64,000 bases of DNA from G965276675 sp965276675 (GCA_965276675.1 OZ255624.1:4650001-4714000); one strand, 5' to 3'. Shown: positions 25,283 to 34,728, numbered from the stretch's first letter. The notes: generated from the letters alone by a model not told the origin. Translations and numbers: made by a program.

Positions 25283-26813
25283 TCGTCAGGCCCAGCTTCT
25301 GCGCCAGCCCGATGCGCTGCAGCTTGCCGGTGGCACCCTTGGGGATCTCCTCCAGGAAGACGACCCGCCGTGGCACCTTGAACGGCGCCAGACGCTCACC
25401 GCAGAAGCTGCGCAGGTCGGTGTCCTTGACCGTGTGCCCATCGCGCAGCACGACGGCAACGCCGGCTTCCTCGCCCAGCTTGTCGTGGGGGATACTGAAG
25501 GTCAGGCACTGGGCGACGGCGGGATGATCCATCAGCACCTCATCGACCTCCAGCGGGCTGAACTTCTCGCCGCCGCGGTTGATCAGCTCCTTCAGCCGGC
25601 CGGTCAGCCGCAGATAGCCCTCGGCGTCGATCACGCCCTGGTCGCCGGTGCGGAACCAGCCGTTGGTGAAGGCCTGCGCGTTGGCGGCCGGGTTGTTCTC
25701 ATAGCCGGCGGTGACGTTGCGGCCGCGGATCACGACCTCGCCCAGGCCGCCGGGCGGCAGCAGGGTGCCGTGGTCGTCCATGATCGCGACTTCTGGCCCG
25801 GCGGCGATGCCGACGCAACCGGAGAAGCGCGGACGCGGCGGCAGCGGGTTGGAGGCCATCTGATGCGCAGCCTCGGTCATGCCGTAGGATTCGATGACCG
25901 GCACGCCGAAGGTGGCTTCCATCGCCGTCATCACCTGCGGCGGCAGCGAGGCGGAGGAGGAGCGGATGAAGCGCAGCCGGCCGGCCTCGATTGCCGCCTT
26001 GTGGCGTGGCGCGAGCTCCAGGATGGTCTGGTGCATGGTCGGAACCGCGGTGTACCAGGTCGGGCGGACCTGATCGAACCAGGTGAAGAAGCGAAAGCCG
26101 TTGAAGCCAGGCGTGCAGCAGACCGCGCCGCCGGCGGCGAGGCTGGCGAGGGTGGCGGCAATCAGGCCGTGGATGTGGAACAGCGGCATGATGTTCAGGC
26201 AGACATCGTCGGGTCCGAGGTCAAGCACCGCACCGATGTTGAAGGCCGAAGCGGTGACGTTGACGTGGCGCAGCGGCACGATCTTCGGCCGCGAGGTGGT
26301 GCCGGAGGTGTGCAGGATCAGCGCCACGTCCTCGGCCGCCGCGTCACCCGGCTGACCGGCGGGTGCTTGCATTCCGGCCGGCGGCAGCAACCGGAAGGCG
26401 CCGGCCGGGCCGTCCGGTTCGGGCGCCAGCTCGATGACCGGCGTGCCGCGCTGGGCGGCGGCGTGGCGGGCGGGGCTTTCCATGCCGGCCTGGATGACCA
26501 GGGCCTTGGCGTCGAGGTCGCCCAGGTAGAAGGCGAACTCATCAGCAGTGTAGGCGGGATTGAGCGGGGCGGTGGTGGCGCCGCAGGCGATGGCGAAGAA
26601 GGCCGCGGCAGCCTCCGGCCCGTTCGGCACCACCAGGGCGATGCGGTCGCCGCGGCCCAGGCCCATGGCGTTCAGGGCGGTGACCGTGGCGCGGGCCAGG
26701 CTGCGCAGGCCGGCGTGGCTGAGCCAGGGGCGTCCCGGGGCGCCGATGGCCGGTGCGTCGTCGGCACTTCGCCCGAGCAGTGCGAGGACGGTGTCAGCGG
26801 GATATGCGGTCAT
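25278..26813 (-). CDS. Acyl-CoA synthetase (AMP-forming), oxalyl-CoA synthetase-like
   Basis: 511 aa ANL-superfamily ligase. LILHTSGTTSRPKIVPL is the P-loop-like A3 motif; SYGMTEAAHQMASNPLP is A5; GWFRTGDQGVIDAEGYLRL holds the adenylate-binding Asp; GRLKELINRGGEKFSPLEVD is the hinge; the catalytic Lys is in PKGATGKLQRIG. Overall spacing is close to plant and fungal oxalate-CoA ligases (AAE3/Pcs60), but the substrate is not proven. ATG at 26813 has AAGGGG upstream; a further upstream start exists but is not family-like. Confidence 0.88.
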   Translation of the reverse strand: MTAYPADTVLALLGRSADDAPAIGAPGRPWLSHAGLRSLARATVTALNAMGLGRGDRIALVVPNGPEAAAAFFAIACGATTAPLNPAYTADEFAFYLGDLDAKALVIQAGMESPARHAAAQRGTPVIELAPEPDGPAGAFRLLPPAGMQAPAGQPGDAAAEDVALILHTSGTTSRPKIVPLRHVNVTASAFNIGAVLDLGPDDVCLNIMPLFHIHGLIAATLASLAAGGAVCCTPGFNGFRFFTWFDQVRPTWYTAVPTMHQTILELAPRHKAAIEAGRLRFIRSSSASLPPQVMTAMEATFGVPVIESYGMTEAAHQMASNPLPPRPRFSGCVGIAAGPEVAIMDDHGTLLPPGGLGEVVIRGRNVTAGYENNPAANAQAFTNGWFRTGDQGVIDAEGYLRLTGRLKELINRGGEKFSPLEVDEVLMDHPAVAQCLTFSIPHDKLGEEAGVAVVLRDGHTVKDTDLRSFCGERLAPFKVPRRVVFLEEIPKGATGKLQRIGLAQKLGLTT

Positions 26814-26914
26814 CGGAACCCCTTCAGGTGCGCGGCCTAACCCTGGTCGATCCTGCAAAGCACGAAGCTCGGTCGATGACAATGCACGACCCGCGGCGCC
26901 GGAGGCCGGGGTTT

Positions 26915-26969
26915 CATACCAGCCAACCGATGAACTGACCGTTTTGTCTGCGGTCGGTCGGCTGGTATG
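26915..26969. repeat. Long imperfect hairpin with ATACCAG/CTGGTAT arms
   Basis: CATACCAGCC (26915-26924) is exactly complementary to GGCTGGTATG (26960-26969), with inner arms GACCG/CGGTC. The heptamer ATACCAG or its complement occurs four times in alternating orientation over about 130 bp (26916, 26962, 27012, 27035). It lies between the efflux operon end and the ligase start; it could be an operator, an RNA hairpin or part of a mobile repeat. Confidence 0.6.
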
Positions 26970-26976
26970 TTATTTG

Positions 26977-27043
26977 TTTTGCGCGCGGCCGCCCCACCAA
27001 CCCCGCGCGCGATACCAGTCAGCGCAAGCGCCGCCTGGTATTA
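26977..27043 (-). repeat. Dispersed hairpin repeat, copy A (67 bp)
   Basis: Nearly identical to the sequence at 34209-34274 (three differences). Read on the minus strand it starts with the TAA stop codon of the outer-membrane efflux gene, then forms a hairpin with ATACCAG/CTGGTAT arms, and a second with GCGCGCGG/CCGCGCGC arms around a G-rich loop. It ends in A residues on that strand, so it is not a standard terminator. Confidence 0.75.
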
Positions 27044-28450
27044 CAACTTCCAGCCGCCGCCGATGGCCTTAGTCAGCCCGACCAGCGCCTGCAGATAGGC
27101 CAACTGCGCCTGAACCAGGGCGTCCTCGGCGGTGTAGATGGCCGTCTCACTGCCCAGCAGATCCAGGATGGTGGTGGCGCCGCCGCGGAAGCTCTGGTTC
27201 GCCAGGCCGGATAACTGGCGGGCGGCACGGACGCTTCGTTCCTGCGCGGCGCGTTCGGCGGTGGCGGCTTTCAGGGTGGCGAGGGCGACCTCGACGTCGC
27301 CGAAGGCGGAGATGACGGTGTTGCGGTAGTTGCCGGCCAGCAGTTCCTGATAGCGAGCCTTCTTCTGGTCGAGCTGGCCGCGCAGGCTGCCACCGTTAAA
27401 GATCGGCTGGGTGACGGACGACAGCAGGGAATAGGCGAACAATGGCGGCACGGTTCCCTGCGCGAGCGTCAGGCTCTCCAGCCCGCCGCTGAGGTTGAAG
27501 GAGAAGGACGGCAGGAACTGCGCACGCGCCACCCTGATGTCGGCGTTGGCGGCGATCAGGCTGGCCTCGGCCTGCTGCACGTCGGGGCGGCGTTCGAGCA
27601 GTTGCGACGGCAGCCCGGAGCTAACCGCCGGCTGGCGCAGATCGTGCAGCGAGCCGGAGCGGAGCTGGACGTCTTCCGGCAGCCGTCCGGTCAGGATGGC
27701 GAGTGCGCTGCGGCTGGCGGCAAGCTGCTGCTGCAGCGGTGGAATGACCGTCTCCAGGCCGGCCACCACTGCCTGCTGCTGAACGGTGGCGAGGTGCGGC
27801 ACGATGCCCTGATGCTCCTCCATGGCGACGTCATGCAGGGCGTTCCGGGCGCGGGCGAGATTGTTGCCGGCGACCTTCAGCCGGTCCTGCAGCGAGAGAA
27901 ACTGGAAATACAGGTTGGCGACACCGGTGGAGGTGGTCAGCCAGACGACATCGCGGGCAAAACGGGCGGCATCGGCGGAGGCCTGGGCGGATTCCAGCGC
28001 GGAGCGGTTCTTGCCCCAGAAGTCGATCTCATAGCTGGCGTTCAGCACGCCGCGTTCGATGGTATTGTGCCGCTCGCGACCGATCAGGTTCAACTGACGC
28101 GACGGACCAACCCGGGTTTCCGCCTGCACGGACGGGAACAGCGGCGCGCCGGCGACCTCGGCCTGAGCCTCGGCCTGGTGAAGACGGGCGGTGGCGCCGG
28201 CGAGGTCGGTGTTGCCGCCGCGCGCCTGCTCGATCAGGTCATCCAGTTGCGCTGAGCCGAAGGCGTGCCACCAGTCCGGTGCAGGCCAGGTCGCGGCGGC
28301 GCCGGGCAGCGTGTTGGTCCATGCCGTCGGCAGCGTGGTCTTCGGCGGGTCGAACTTCGGGCCTATGGCGCAGGCGCCAAGCATCCCGGCGATGAGCAGC
28401 GCCGCGGCGAACCGGCGGCGCGGGCTGAAGCCTGCGGACCGCCGGCTCAT
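27041..28450 (-). CDS. RND efflux outer-membrane factor, NodT/OprM family
   Basis: 469 aa lipoprotein channel. The signal ends in the lipobox AGMLGAC, followed by AIGPKFDPP. WWHAFGSAQLDDLIEQARGG, the repeat-related regions (two halves of TolC-like helices) and LPEDVQLRSGSL and ERRPDVQQAEASLIAANADI are family signatures. It completes a tripartite pump with the two genes upstream; its start overlaps the permease stop by 4 bp (ATGA). Its stop codon lies in the hairpin repeat. Confidence 0.93.
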   Translation of the reverse strand: MSRRSAGFSPRRRFAAALLIAGMLGACAIGPKFDPPKTTLPTAWTNTLPGAAATWPAPDWWHAFGSAQLDDLIEQARGGNTDLAGATARLHQAEAQAEVAGAPLFPSVQAETRVGPSRQLNLIGRERHNTIERGVLNASYEIDFWGKNRSALESAQASADAARFARDVVWLTTSTGVANLYFQFLSLQDRLKVAGNNLARARNALHDVAMEEHQGIVPHLATVQQQAVVAGLETVIPPLQQQLAASRSALAILTGRLPEDVQLRSGSLHDLRQPAVSSGLPSQLLERRPDVQQAEASLIAANADIRVARAQFLPSFSFNLSGGLESLTLAQGTVPPLFAYSLLSSVTQPIFNGGSLRGQLDQKKARYQELLAGNYRNTVISAFGDVEVALATLKAATAERAAQERSVRAARQLSGLANQSFRGGATTILDLLGSETAIYTAEDALVQAQLAYLQALVGLTKAIGGGWKL

Positions 28451-31400
28451 GGGGCGCCTTTGGCGGTGGCGGGTCCGGCCGGGGCGCGCCGGGTGGTCCG
28501 GCGGCGCACCCAGTGATCGAGCCGGTCGATGTAGATGTAGATCACCGGCGTGGTGAACAGGGTGAGCACCTGTGAGACGGCTAGGCCGCCGACGATGGCA
28601 AAGCCCAGCGGCTGGCGGATCTGCGAGCCGATGCCGCTGGCCAGCAGCAGCGGCACGCCGCCGAGCAGCGCGCAGATCGTCGTCATCAGGATCGGGCGGA
28701 AGCGCAGCCGGCAGGCCTTGTGGATGGCTTCGGTGGGGGACGTGCCGGCTTTTTCTTCCTCGATGGCGAAATCGACCATCATGATGCCGTTCTTCTTGAC
28801 GATACCCAGCAGCAGGATGATGCCGATGATGCCGATCACGTCCAGCGGCATGCCGGCGGCCATCAACGCCAGCAGTGCGCCCAGGCCGGCCGAGGGCAAG
28901 GTGGAGATGATGGTGATGGGGTGCGACCAGCTCTCATACAGCATGCCGAGGATCAGGTAGATCGCGACCAGCGCGGCGCCGATCAACGGCACCTGGCCGG
29001 CGAGCGCCGTGGTATAGGCGTTCGCGGTGCCCTGGAACGACGCCCGCAGCGTCAATGGCAAGTGCAGCTCGGCCTGGGCCTTCTGCACCGCGCTGACGGC
29101 GGTGCCGATGGAAACGCCGGGCTTGAGGTTGAACGAGATGGTCACCGAGGGCGACTGGTTCTGGTGGTTGATGACGATCGGGCCGGTACGGGTCGTCAGG
29201 TGTGCCAACTCGCTCAGCCGGACGATCGCTCCCGAAGGTGAGCGGAGGTAGATCTGCTGCAGCGCATCCGGCCCGCTGCGGAACGCCTGTGCTGCCTCCA
29301 CGATGACGAAATACTGCCCGAACGCGCCAAAAACCTTGGTGGCGGTGCGGCTGCCGAAGGCGTCGTTCAGCGCCTGGTCGATGGCCTGCGGCTGCAGGCC
29401 GTACTGAGCGGCGGCCCTGCGGTCGATGTCCAGCATCACCAGCGGTCCGTTGTCTTCCTGGTCGGTGCTGACGTCGATGACACCATCGGTCTGCTGCAGC
29501 TTCTGGACCATGCGGGCGGTGTAGTCGTTCAACTCCGCCTGGTCGGCGTCGACCAGCGTGTACTGATAGGTCGCCTTTGCGGTGCGGGCGCCGATGGTCA
29601 GGTCCTGCGCGGCCTGCATGAACAGGCGGATGCCGGGCACCGCCCGCAGTTGCTTCGACACCCGGGCGATCACCTGCGGCGCGCCGCCGTGCGGGCCACG
29701 CTGGCTGAGCGGCTTCAGCGTGATGAACATGCGGCCCTGGTTGGGTGAGGCGTTCGACGGTCCCGGGCCGATGTAGCTGGCGACGCTGGCTACCGCAGGG
29801 TCCTTCAGAACGATGTCGGCCACCTGCTGCTGGCGCTGGCCCAGCCCGTCGGTGGAGATGTCCTGGTCGGACTCGGTAATCCCGGTGATCAGCCCGGTGT
29901 CCTGCTGCGGAAAGAAGCCCTTGGGGATGACGACGAACAGCACGCCGGTAACGGTGATGGTGGCGAACATGACCATCAGGGTCAGCAACTGGTGTCGCAG
30001 GACTGTGGTCAGCCCCTTGTCGTACCAGCCCAGCAGCCGGTCGAAACCACGTTCGGCCAGTTTGTAGAGCCGGCCGTGCCGGACCTCACCGGTGTTGGAT
30101 TTGAGCAGGAGGGCGCACAGGGTCGGCGTCAGGGTCAGTGAGACAAAGGCGGAGACGACGATGGCGACGGCGACGGTGATCGCGAACTCCTGCATCATCT
30201 TGCCGACGACGCCGGCCATCAGGAACAGCGGGATGAAGACGGCGATCAGCGAGATGGAGATCGACATGATGGTGAAGCCGATCTCACGCGCGCCCTTCAG
30301 CGCCGCCGCCAGGGGCGGCAGCCCGTCCTCCAGATGGCGGGAGACGTTCTCGATCATGACGATGGCGTCGTCGACGACGAAGCCGATGGCGATCGAGAGG
30401 GCCATCAGCGAGAGGTTGTCGAGGCTGAAACCGAGCGCGTACATCACGGCGACGGTGCCGATGATCGAGATGACCATGGCGACGCCGGGGATGACGGTGG
30501 ACCACAGCGTGCGCAGGAAGACGAAGATCGTCAGCACCACCAGCACGACGGTCAGCAGCAGCGTGCTCTCCACGTCGCTGACCGAGGCGCGGATGGTCTG
30601 GGTGCGGTCGGAGACGACCGAGAGTTTGACCGCGGCCGGCAGTGCGGCCTTCAGCCGCGGCAAATGCGCCTTGATGGCGTCCACCGTCTTGATGGTGTTG
30701 GCGCCCGGTGTCAGCAGGACGTTGAGGATGATGGCGCGCTGGCCGTTGAACCATCCGGCGAGCAGCGTGCTGGCCGGACCGATCTCGGCGTGGCCGACGT
30801 CGCGGACCAGCACGGGCGCACCGTCGCGATAGCCGACGACGACCTGGTTGTAGTCGTCGGCGTTCAACAGTTGGTCGTTGGCCTGCAGCGCGACAGCCTT
30901 CTGCGGCCCCTGCAAGACGCCCTTGGAGGTGATCGTCGTGGCCTGCAGGATGGCCTGGCGGGCGTCGCTGATCGTCAGGCCGATGTTGGCCAGCTTGACC
31001 GGGTCCATCTCAACCCGCATCGCCGGCTGCTGCTGGCCGCCGATGGTGACCAGGCCGACGCCGTTCACCTGTGACAGGCGCTGCAGCAGGATGTTCTCGC
31101 CATAGTCGTCGACCGTAGTCAGCGGCAGCGTGTCGGATGTGAGGGCCAGAATCAGCACCGGCGTGTCGGCTGGATTGGTCTTGCGGTAGATCGGCGGCTG
31201 GGTCAGGTTGGTCGGCAAGCTGGCGGCGGCGGCGGTGATCGCCGCCTGCACGTCGCCGGCCGCGCTGTCCACGCCGCGGTTGAAGCCGAACTGCAAGGTC
31301 ATCTCGGCGTAGCTGTTGGCGCTGGCCGAGGTTAGTTGCGTCAGGCCCGGGATTTGGCCGAACTGCTTCTCCAGCGGGTTGGTCACGGCGAAGGCGTTGG

Positions 31401-31671
31401 TCTGCGGGTCGGCGCCAGCCAGTTCGGCTGTCACCAGGATGGTGGCGACATTGACGGTGGGCAGCGAGGCGACCGGCAGGACGAAGTAGGCGGCGACACC
31501 GACCAGCACGATGCCGGCCATCAGCATGAAGGTCATGACCGGGCGCATAATGAAGATGCTGGAGAAGCCGGCATGTTCGGCCTCGGCCGGCGTGGCCGCC
31601 GCGTCGGGCGCGCTGTGCCCGAGGTCCGCCCCGTACACTGCCGGGCGGGGCTGTTCGCCGTCGGCGGTCAT
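28447..31671 (-). CDS. RND efflux permease, HAE1 type (MdtB/MdtC-like)
   Basis: 1074 aa inner-membrane proton-drug antiporter trimer subunit. Twelve transmembrane helices with two large periplasmic loops are visible; TM4 contains GFVVDDAIVMIENVSRH with the proton-relay Asp pair. FIMRPVMTFMLMAGIVLVG is the usual first helix, and LLLGIVKKNGIMMVDFA matches MdtB/MdtC-type multidrug pumps, though only one permease is present here. Start overlaps the adaptor stop by 4 bp, making a compact adaptor-permease-channel operon. Confidence 0.95.
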   Translation of the reverse strand: MTADGEQPRPAVYGADLGHSAPDAAATPAEAEHAGFSSIFIMRPVMTFMLMAGIVLVGVAAYFVLPVASLPTVNVATILVTAELAGADPQTNAFAVTNPLEKQFGQIPGLTQLTSASANSYAEMTLQFGFNRGVDSAAGDVQAAITAAAASLPTNLTQPPIYRKTNPADTPVLILALTSDTLPLTTVDDYGENILLQRLSQVNGVGLVTIGGQQQPAMRVEMDPVKLANIGLTISDARQAILQATTITSKGVLQGPQKAVALQANDQLLNADDYNQVVVGYRDGAPVLVRDVGHAEIGPASTLLAGWFNGQRAIILNVLLTPGANTIKTVDAIKAHLPRLKAALPAAVKLSVVSDRTQTIRASVSDVESTLLLTVVLVVLTIFVFLRTLWSTVIPGVAMVISIIGTVAVMYALGFSLDNLSLMALSIAIGFVVDDAIVMIENVSRHLEDGLPPLAAALKGAREIGFTIMSISISLIAVFIPLFLMAGVVGKMMQEFAITVAVAIVVSAFVSLTLTPTLCALLLKSNTGEVRHGRLYKLAERGFDRLLGWYDKGLTTVLRHQLLTLMVMFATITVTGVLFVVIPKGFFPQQDTGLITGITESDQDISTDGLGQRQQQVADIVLKDPAVASVASYIGPGPSNASPNQGRMFITLKPLSQRGPHGGAPQVIARVSKQLRAVPGIRLFMQAAQDLTIGARTAKATYQYTLVDADQAELNDYTARMVQKLQQTDGVIDVSTDQEDNGPLVMLDIDRRAAAQYGLQPQAIDQALNDAFGSRTATKVFGAFGQYFVIVEAAQAFRSGPDALQQIYLRSPSGAIVRLSELAHLTTRTGPIVINHQNQSPSVTISFNLKPGVSIGTAVSAVQKAQAELHLPLTLRASFQGTANAYTTALAGQVPLIGAALVAIYLILGMLYESWSHPITIISTLPSAGLGALLALMAAGMPLDVIGIIGIILLLGIVKKNGIMMVDFAIEEEKAGTSPTEAIHKACRLRFRPILMTTICALLGGVPLLLASGIGSQIRQPLGFAIVGGLAVSQVLTLFTTPVIYIYIDRLDHWVRRRTTRRAPAGPATAKGAP

Positions 31672-32909
31672 GGCGAGATCCCCAGGCGCCCGGGCTGGTT
31701 CGTGTGCAGTGGCGGGGCCGATGTGCCGCGGGCGGCGGGCTGGCTGGATGGTTGTTGAACGGCGACATGCGCGCCGGAGGTCAGCCCGTACTGGCCGTCG
31801 GTGACGACCTGGTCGCCGGCCTTCAGGCCCGACGACACCAGGGCCTGGCCACGGATCTGCTGGCGCACCTGGATCTGGACGGGGCGCGTGGTGTTGTCGG
31901 CGGCGACCAGCCAGACGAAGGGACCGGCCGGTCCCTGGTCCATCGCCGTGAGCGGAATGGTCAGGCCGTCAGGCTGGGTTTCCAGCACCAGCCGGACGGT
32001 GACAGACGCGCCCGGCCAGAGGGACTGCCTGGGGTTGGGAAACAGGGCTTTCAGCGAAATGGTGCCGCTGGCAGCGTCGACCTGGTTGCTCAGGGCGGCC
32101 AGGGTGCCCTGGTCGAGCTGGCGGGAGCCGTCCTGGGTCCAGGCCTGCACGGCGAGGCCCTTGCCGCCGCTGGCCGCCTGCTGGGCCTGCACGTTTGTGA
32201 GGTTGGCCTGCGGCAATGCGAACAGGACCTCAATCGGCTGCACCTGGGTCAGCACCACCAAGCCGTTCTGGTCAGACGGACTGACGACGTTGCCCACATC
32301 AACGAGGCGGAACCCCAGCACGCCGGTGATCGGGGCGGTGATCGTGGTGTAGCCGAGCTGCACCTGGTCGCGGTCGAGCGCGGCGAGGCCGGCGGCGACG
32401 GTGGCGTGCAACTGGCTGACCTGGGATCGCTGGGTCTCTACCTGCTGGGTGGAGACGACGCCATTGCCGGCCAGCGGCTGGTAGCGGCGCAGGTCTGCCT
32501 CGGCGTTGGCCAGGGCAGCGCGATCGCGTTCCACCGCGGCCTTGTCCTGGTCGACGCTGGCCTGCAGCGAGCGCGGGTCGATCTGAAACAGCGGGTCGCC
32601 CTGCCTGACCGCCTGCCCATCCTTGAAGGCGATCGATTTGATCGGTCCGGCGACCAGTGTGCGCACGGTGACGGTGTTGAAGGCGGTGACTCGGCCGAGC
32701 GCTTCCAGCTCGATGGGAACGTCGGCCGAGGCGACCGTGGTGGTGGTGACCGGGATGACCGGCGCGGGATGCTCGCCGGAGTCAGAGGCGGTGGGCCACC
32801 GCAGATAGGCCGCGCCGGCGCCGATGAGCAGCAGGATCGCAACCAGCCCGATCCACCACGGCCGCTTCGGTTTTGTCCTGCCTGCGCCGGCAAGGCCGCT
32901 GTGTTGCAT
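31668..32909 (-). CDS. RND efflux periplasmic adaptor (MdtA-like)
   Basis: 413 aa membrane-fusion protein. One N-terminal membrane anchor (WWIGLVAILLLIGAGAAYL), then two lipoyl halves (TVRTLVAGPIKSIAFKDGQ and TTITAPITGVLGFRLVDVG) around a helical hairpin (about 100-165), then beta-barrel and membrane-proximal domains; the tail is Pro/Ser-rich. It links permease and outer-membrane channel. First gene of the operon; the LysR-type gene lies 137 bp upstream on the same strand. Confidence 0.93.
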   Translation of the reverse strand: MQHSGLAGAGRTKPKRPWWIGLVAILLLIGAGAAYLRWPTASDSGEHPAPVIPVTTTTVASADVPIELEALGRVTAFNTVTVRTLVAGPIKSIAFKDGQAVRQGDPLFQIDPRSLQASVDQDKAAVERDRAALANAEADLRRYQPLAGNGVVSTQQVETQRSQVSQLHATVAAGLAALDRDQVQLGYTTITAPITGVLGFRLVDVGNVVSPSDQNGLVVLTQVQPIEVLFALPQANLTNVQAQQAASGGKGLAVQAWTQDGSRQLDQGTLAALSNQVDAASGTISLKALFPNPRQSLWPGASVTVRLVLETQPDGLTIPLTAMDQGPAGPFVWLVAADNTTRPVQIQVRQQIRGQALVSSGLKAGDQVVTDGQYGLTSGAHVAVQQPSSQPAARGTSAPPLHTNQPGRLGISP

Positions 32910-33046
32910 CGTCGCTATCCAGCCCCGCCACCGCCCTGTGTTATCCCGGCACCGGCGGCGACGAACCGGGGCGGGAGACCATTGGCCACGCGGCCAATCG
33001 GGGCCATATCATGGCTTTAGATGAAGGCTGAAAACGCAGCCGACAG

Positions 33047-34009
33047 CTACTGGCCGCATGCGATTTGTTCATAAGCCAATTCAGCCGGCGAATAGGGCAT
33101 AGGCAGCCGTTCTAGCTGGTTCAGGCACTGGCGGATCTGGGTGCGAAGCCAGCGATGCTCCGGCTGCCGGTCAAGCCGGCGGTGCCAGATCATCGTCAGT
33201 TCGACCTGCGGCGTTTCAAAGACGAGCGGACAGGCGGCCAGGTTCCAGGCCCGCGCCAGTCGAGCCGCGACGCGCGCTGGCATGATGGCAACGAGGTCGG
33301 AGGTGGCGAGTGCCTCCGGGGTAGCAAGGAACGGCAGGCTGAGCGCCACCTCGCGCTTCAACTGGCGGGCTTCCAGAAGATCGTCAATAAAGCTGGTGTT
33401 GTCGCCGGTCGAGGTGATCGTCAGATGGCGCATCTGCCCCAGCGTCTGGGCGGTCAGCGCGGCGGCGATACAGGGGTGGTCCTTGCGGAGGACAGCGACG
33501 TAGCGATCCGTCATCACCCGGCTGCATTTGAAGCGGTCGCCACCGTCGGTGCGGCCGGTGAGCGCCAGGTCGATCAGGCCGATGTCAAGCTCATGCAGGA
33601 CGTCGCGCGTGCCGCTGGGCACGATCGTCAGGCGCAACTGCGGCGCGGCGGCGTTCAGCGCCTTCGCCATGTCGTGGGCCAGCGTGTAGGCGGTGTAGCC
33701 GTTAACGGCGATGGTATAGGCTCGGTTCATATCCTCCGGGCGGGTCGCCTGCGGCTGCAGGGCGATGCGCAGGCTGGACAGGGCCTCGCGGACCGGCTCT
33801 GCCAGTTGTTCCGCGCGGGCAGTCGGTTGCATGCCGTCGGGTCCGCGCACCAGCAGATCGTCCTGCAGCAGGATCCTCAGGCGGCGCAGGGCATGGCTGA
33901 CGGCGGGCTGGCTGAGGCCGAGGCGCTTACCGGCGCGGGTGAAGTTGCGTTCGTGCAGGATGGCGTCCAGCACGGTCAGCAGGTTGAGATCGAAATGGGC
34001 CCAGTCCAC
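33047..34009 (-). CDS. LysR-type transcriptional regulator
   Basis: 320 aa. The N-terminal winged helix-turn-helix is clear (FDLNLLTVLDAILHERNFTR, then LGLSQPAVSHALRRLR, residues 6-50). The remainder is a substrate-binding-type effector domain, including VNGYTAYTLAHDMAKALNAA; the type resembles NodD/PcpR-like regulators. It is tandem with, and upstream of, the efflux operon, so it may control it, but LysR targets are more often divergent. Effector unknown. Confidence 0.9.
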   Translation of the reverse strand: MDWAHFDLNLLTVLDAILHERNFTRAGKRLGLSQPAVSHALRRLRILLQDDLLVRGPDGMQPTARAEQLAEPVREALSSLRIALQPQATRPEDMNRAYTIAVNGYTAYTLAHDMAKALNAAAPQLRLTIVPSGTRDVLHELDIGLIDLALTGRTDGGDRFKCSRVMTDRYVAVLRKDHPCIAAALTAQTLGQMRHLTITSTGDNTSFIDDLLEARQLKREVALSLPFLATPEALATSDLVAIMPARVAARLARAWNLAACPLVFETPQVELTMIWHRRLDRQPEHRWLRTQIRQCLNQLERLPMPYSPAELAYEQIACGQ

Positions 34010-34208
34010 CGTTACCTCGATATCGGAAGGTCAGGCGCGTCCACATCCGGCTGGGGCGGGACGCAGCCGCGCCATCAGTTCGAGGGCCCGGTCGCCGTCC
34101 GGCCAGGCAAGCTGGCCGGGCTTCGGCGGTTGCGAGCGCGGCCGGACTCAGCACACGCGATGGCGCGTTGCAACCTGTTCCGCCGTCGACGAAGACTGTT
34201 CTTATTGA

Positions 34209-34274
34209 TTTTGCGCGCGGCCGCCCCACCAACCCCGCGCGCGATACAGTCAGCGCAAGCGCTGCCTGATATTA
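34209..34274 (-). repeat. Dispersed hairpin repeat, copy B (66 bp)
   Basis: Second copy of the repeat at 26977-27043, with one 1-bp deletion and two substitutions. Again its minus-strand first codon is the TAA stop of a gene, here the VOC-family gene. In this copy CAGCGC-AA-GCGCTG on the plus strand is a perfect palindrome and the GCGCGCGG/CCGCGCGC hairpin is intact. The rest of the 262 bp between the VOC and LysR genes has no gene I can support. Confidence 0.75.
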
Positions 34275-34697
34275 GTAGCCCTGCCTGCCAGGTGCTTCGG
34301 TTTCGGCAGCATCAAAGTTACACTCGACCGAAATGCCGTCCGGGTCGAGATAGAAAAGCTGCGTCATGTTCAGCCGCGGCAGCACACGCTCATTATACTT
34401 AATGCCGCGTGCCTCCAGCGTCTGGCGCATCTGCCGCAGCCCGTCACAGGAGAAGGCGATGTGGTCCAGGCGGCCGGTGGGCGCCGGAGCCGTGTCGTCG
34501 TCGGGGATCACCGGATCCTCCGCGCGGTGGCCGATCAGGTGCACGGTTGGGATGTCGCCGCAGTACAGCCAGTAACCGGGGAAGTTCAGCGGCGGGCGGT
34601 CGCCGACGGTCAGGCCGACAATCTCCTGATAGAAGTCGCGGGTGCGTTCCAGGTCGCGCACCTTGATGGTGTAATGGTTCAGCGCTTGTGCCGGCAT
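34272..34697 (-). CDS. VOC-family (glyoxalase/dioxygenase fold) protein
   Basis: 141 aa. NHYTIKVRDLERTRDFYQEI is the first beta-alpha-beta-beta-beta module start with a metal-ligand His; RLDHIAFSCDGLRQMRQTLE starts the second module (His); FYLDPDGISVECNF ends it with the usual Glu ligand. This suggests a divalent-metal enzyme (lyase, dioxygenase or isomerase). It lies 31 bp downstream of the flavin monooxygenase-like gene on the same strand, a typical catabolic pairing. Confidence 0.88.
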   Translation of the reverse strand: MPAQALNHYTIKVRDLERTRDFYQEIVGLTVGDRPPLNFPGYWLYCGDIPTVHLIGHRAEDPVIPDDDTAPAPTGRLDHIAFSCDGLRQMRQTLEARGIKYNERVLPRLNMTQLFYLDPDGISVECNFDAAETEAPGRQGY

Positions 34698-34728
34698 GCA
34701 GTCGTCTCCTGCTCAGGACTGGATTGCG

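Noticed and set aside
24879..26840. 653-codon open frame antisense to the reductase and acyl-CoA ligase
   Set aside because: Shadow of GC-rich codons; no recognised domain, runs opposite two well-supported genes.
26977..27040. Rho-independent terminator at the hairpin repeat
   Set aside because: Strong stems exist, but the minus strand ends in A residues instead of T; kept as a repeat.
34010..34208. Small gene upstream of the LysR gene (frame reading SIRTVFVDGGTGCNAP)
   Set aside because: A faint resemblance to an ArgC start, but there is no other motif and no ribosome site.
33155..34402. 415-codon plus-strand open frame opposite the LysR gene
   Set aside because: Antisense of a clear HTH protein; no recognisable domain.
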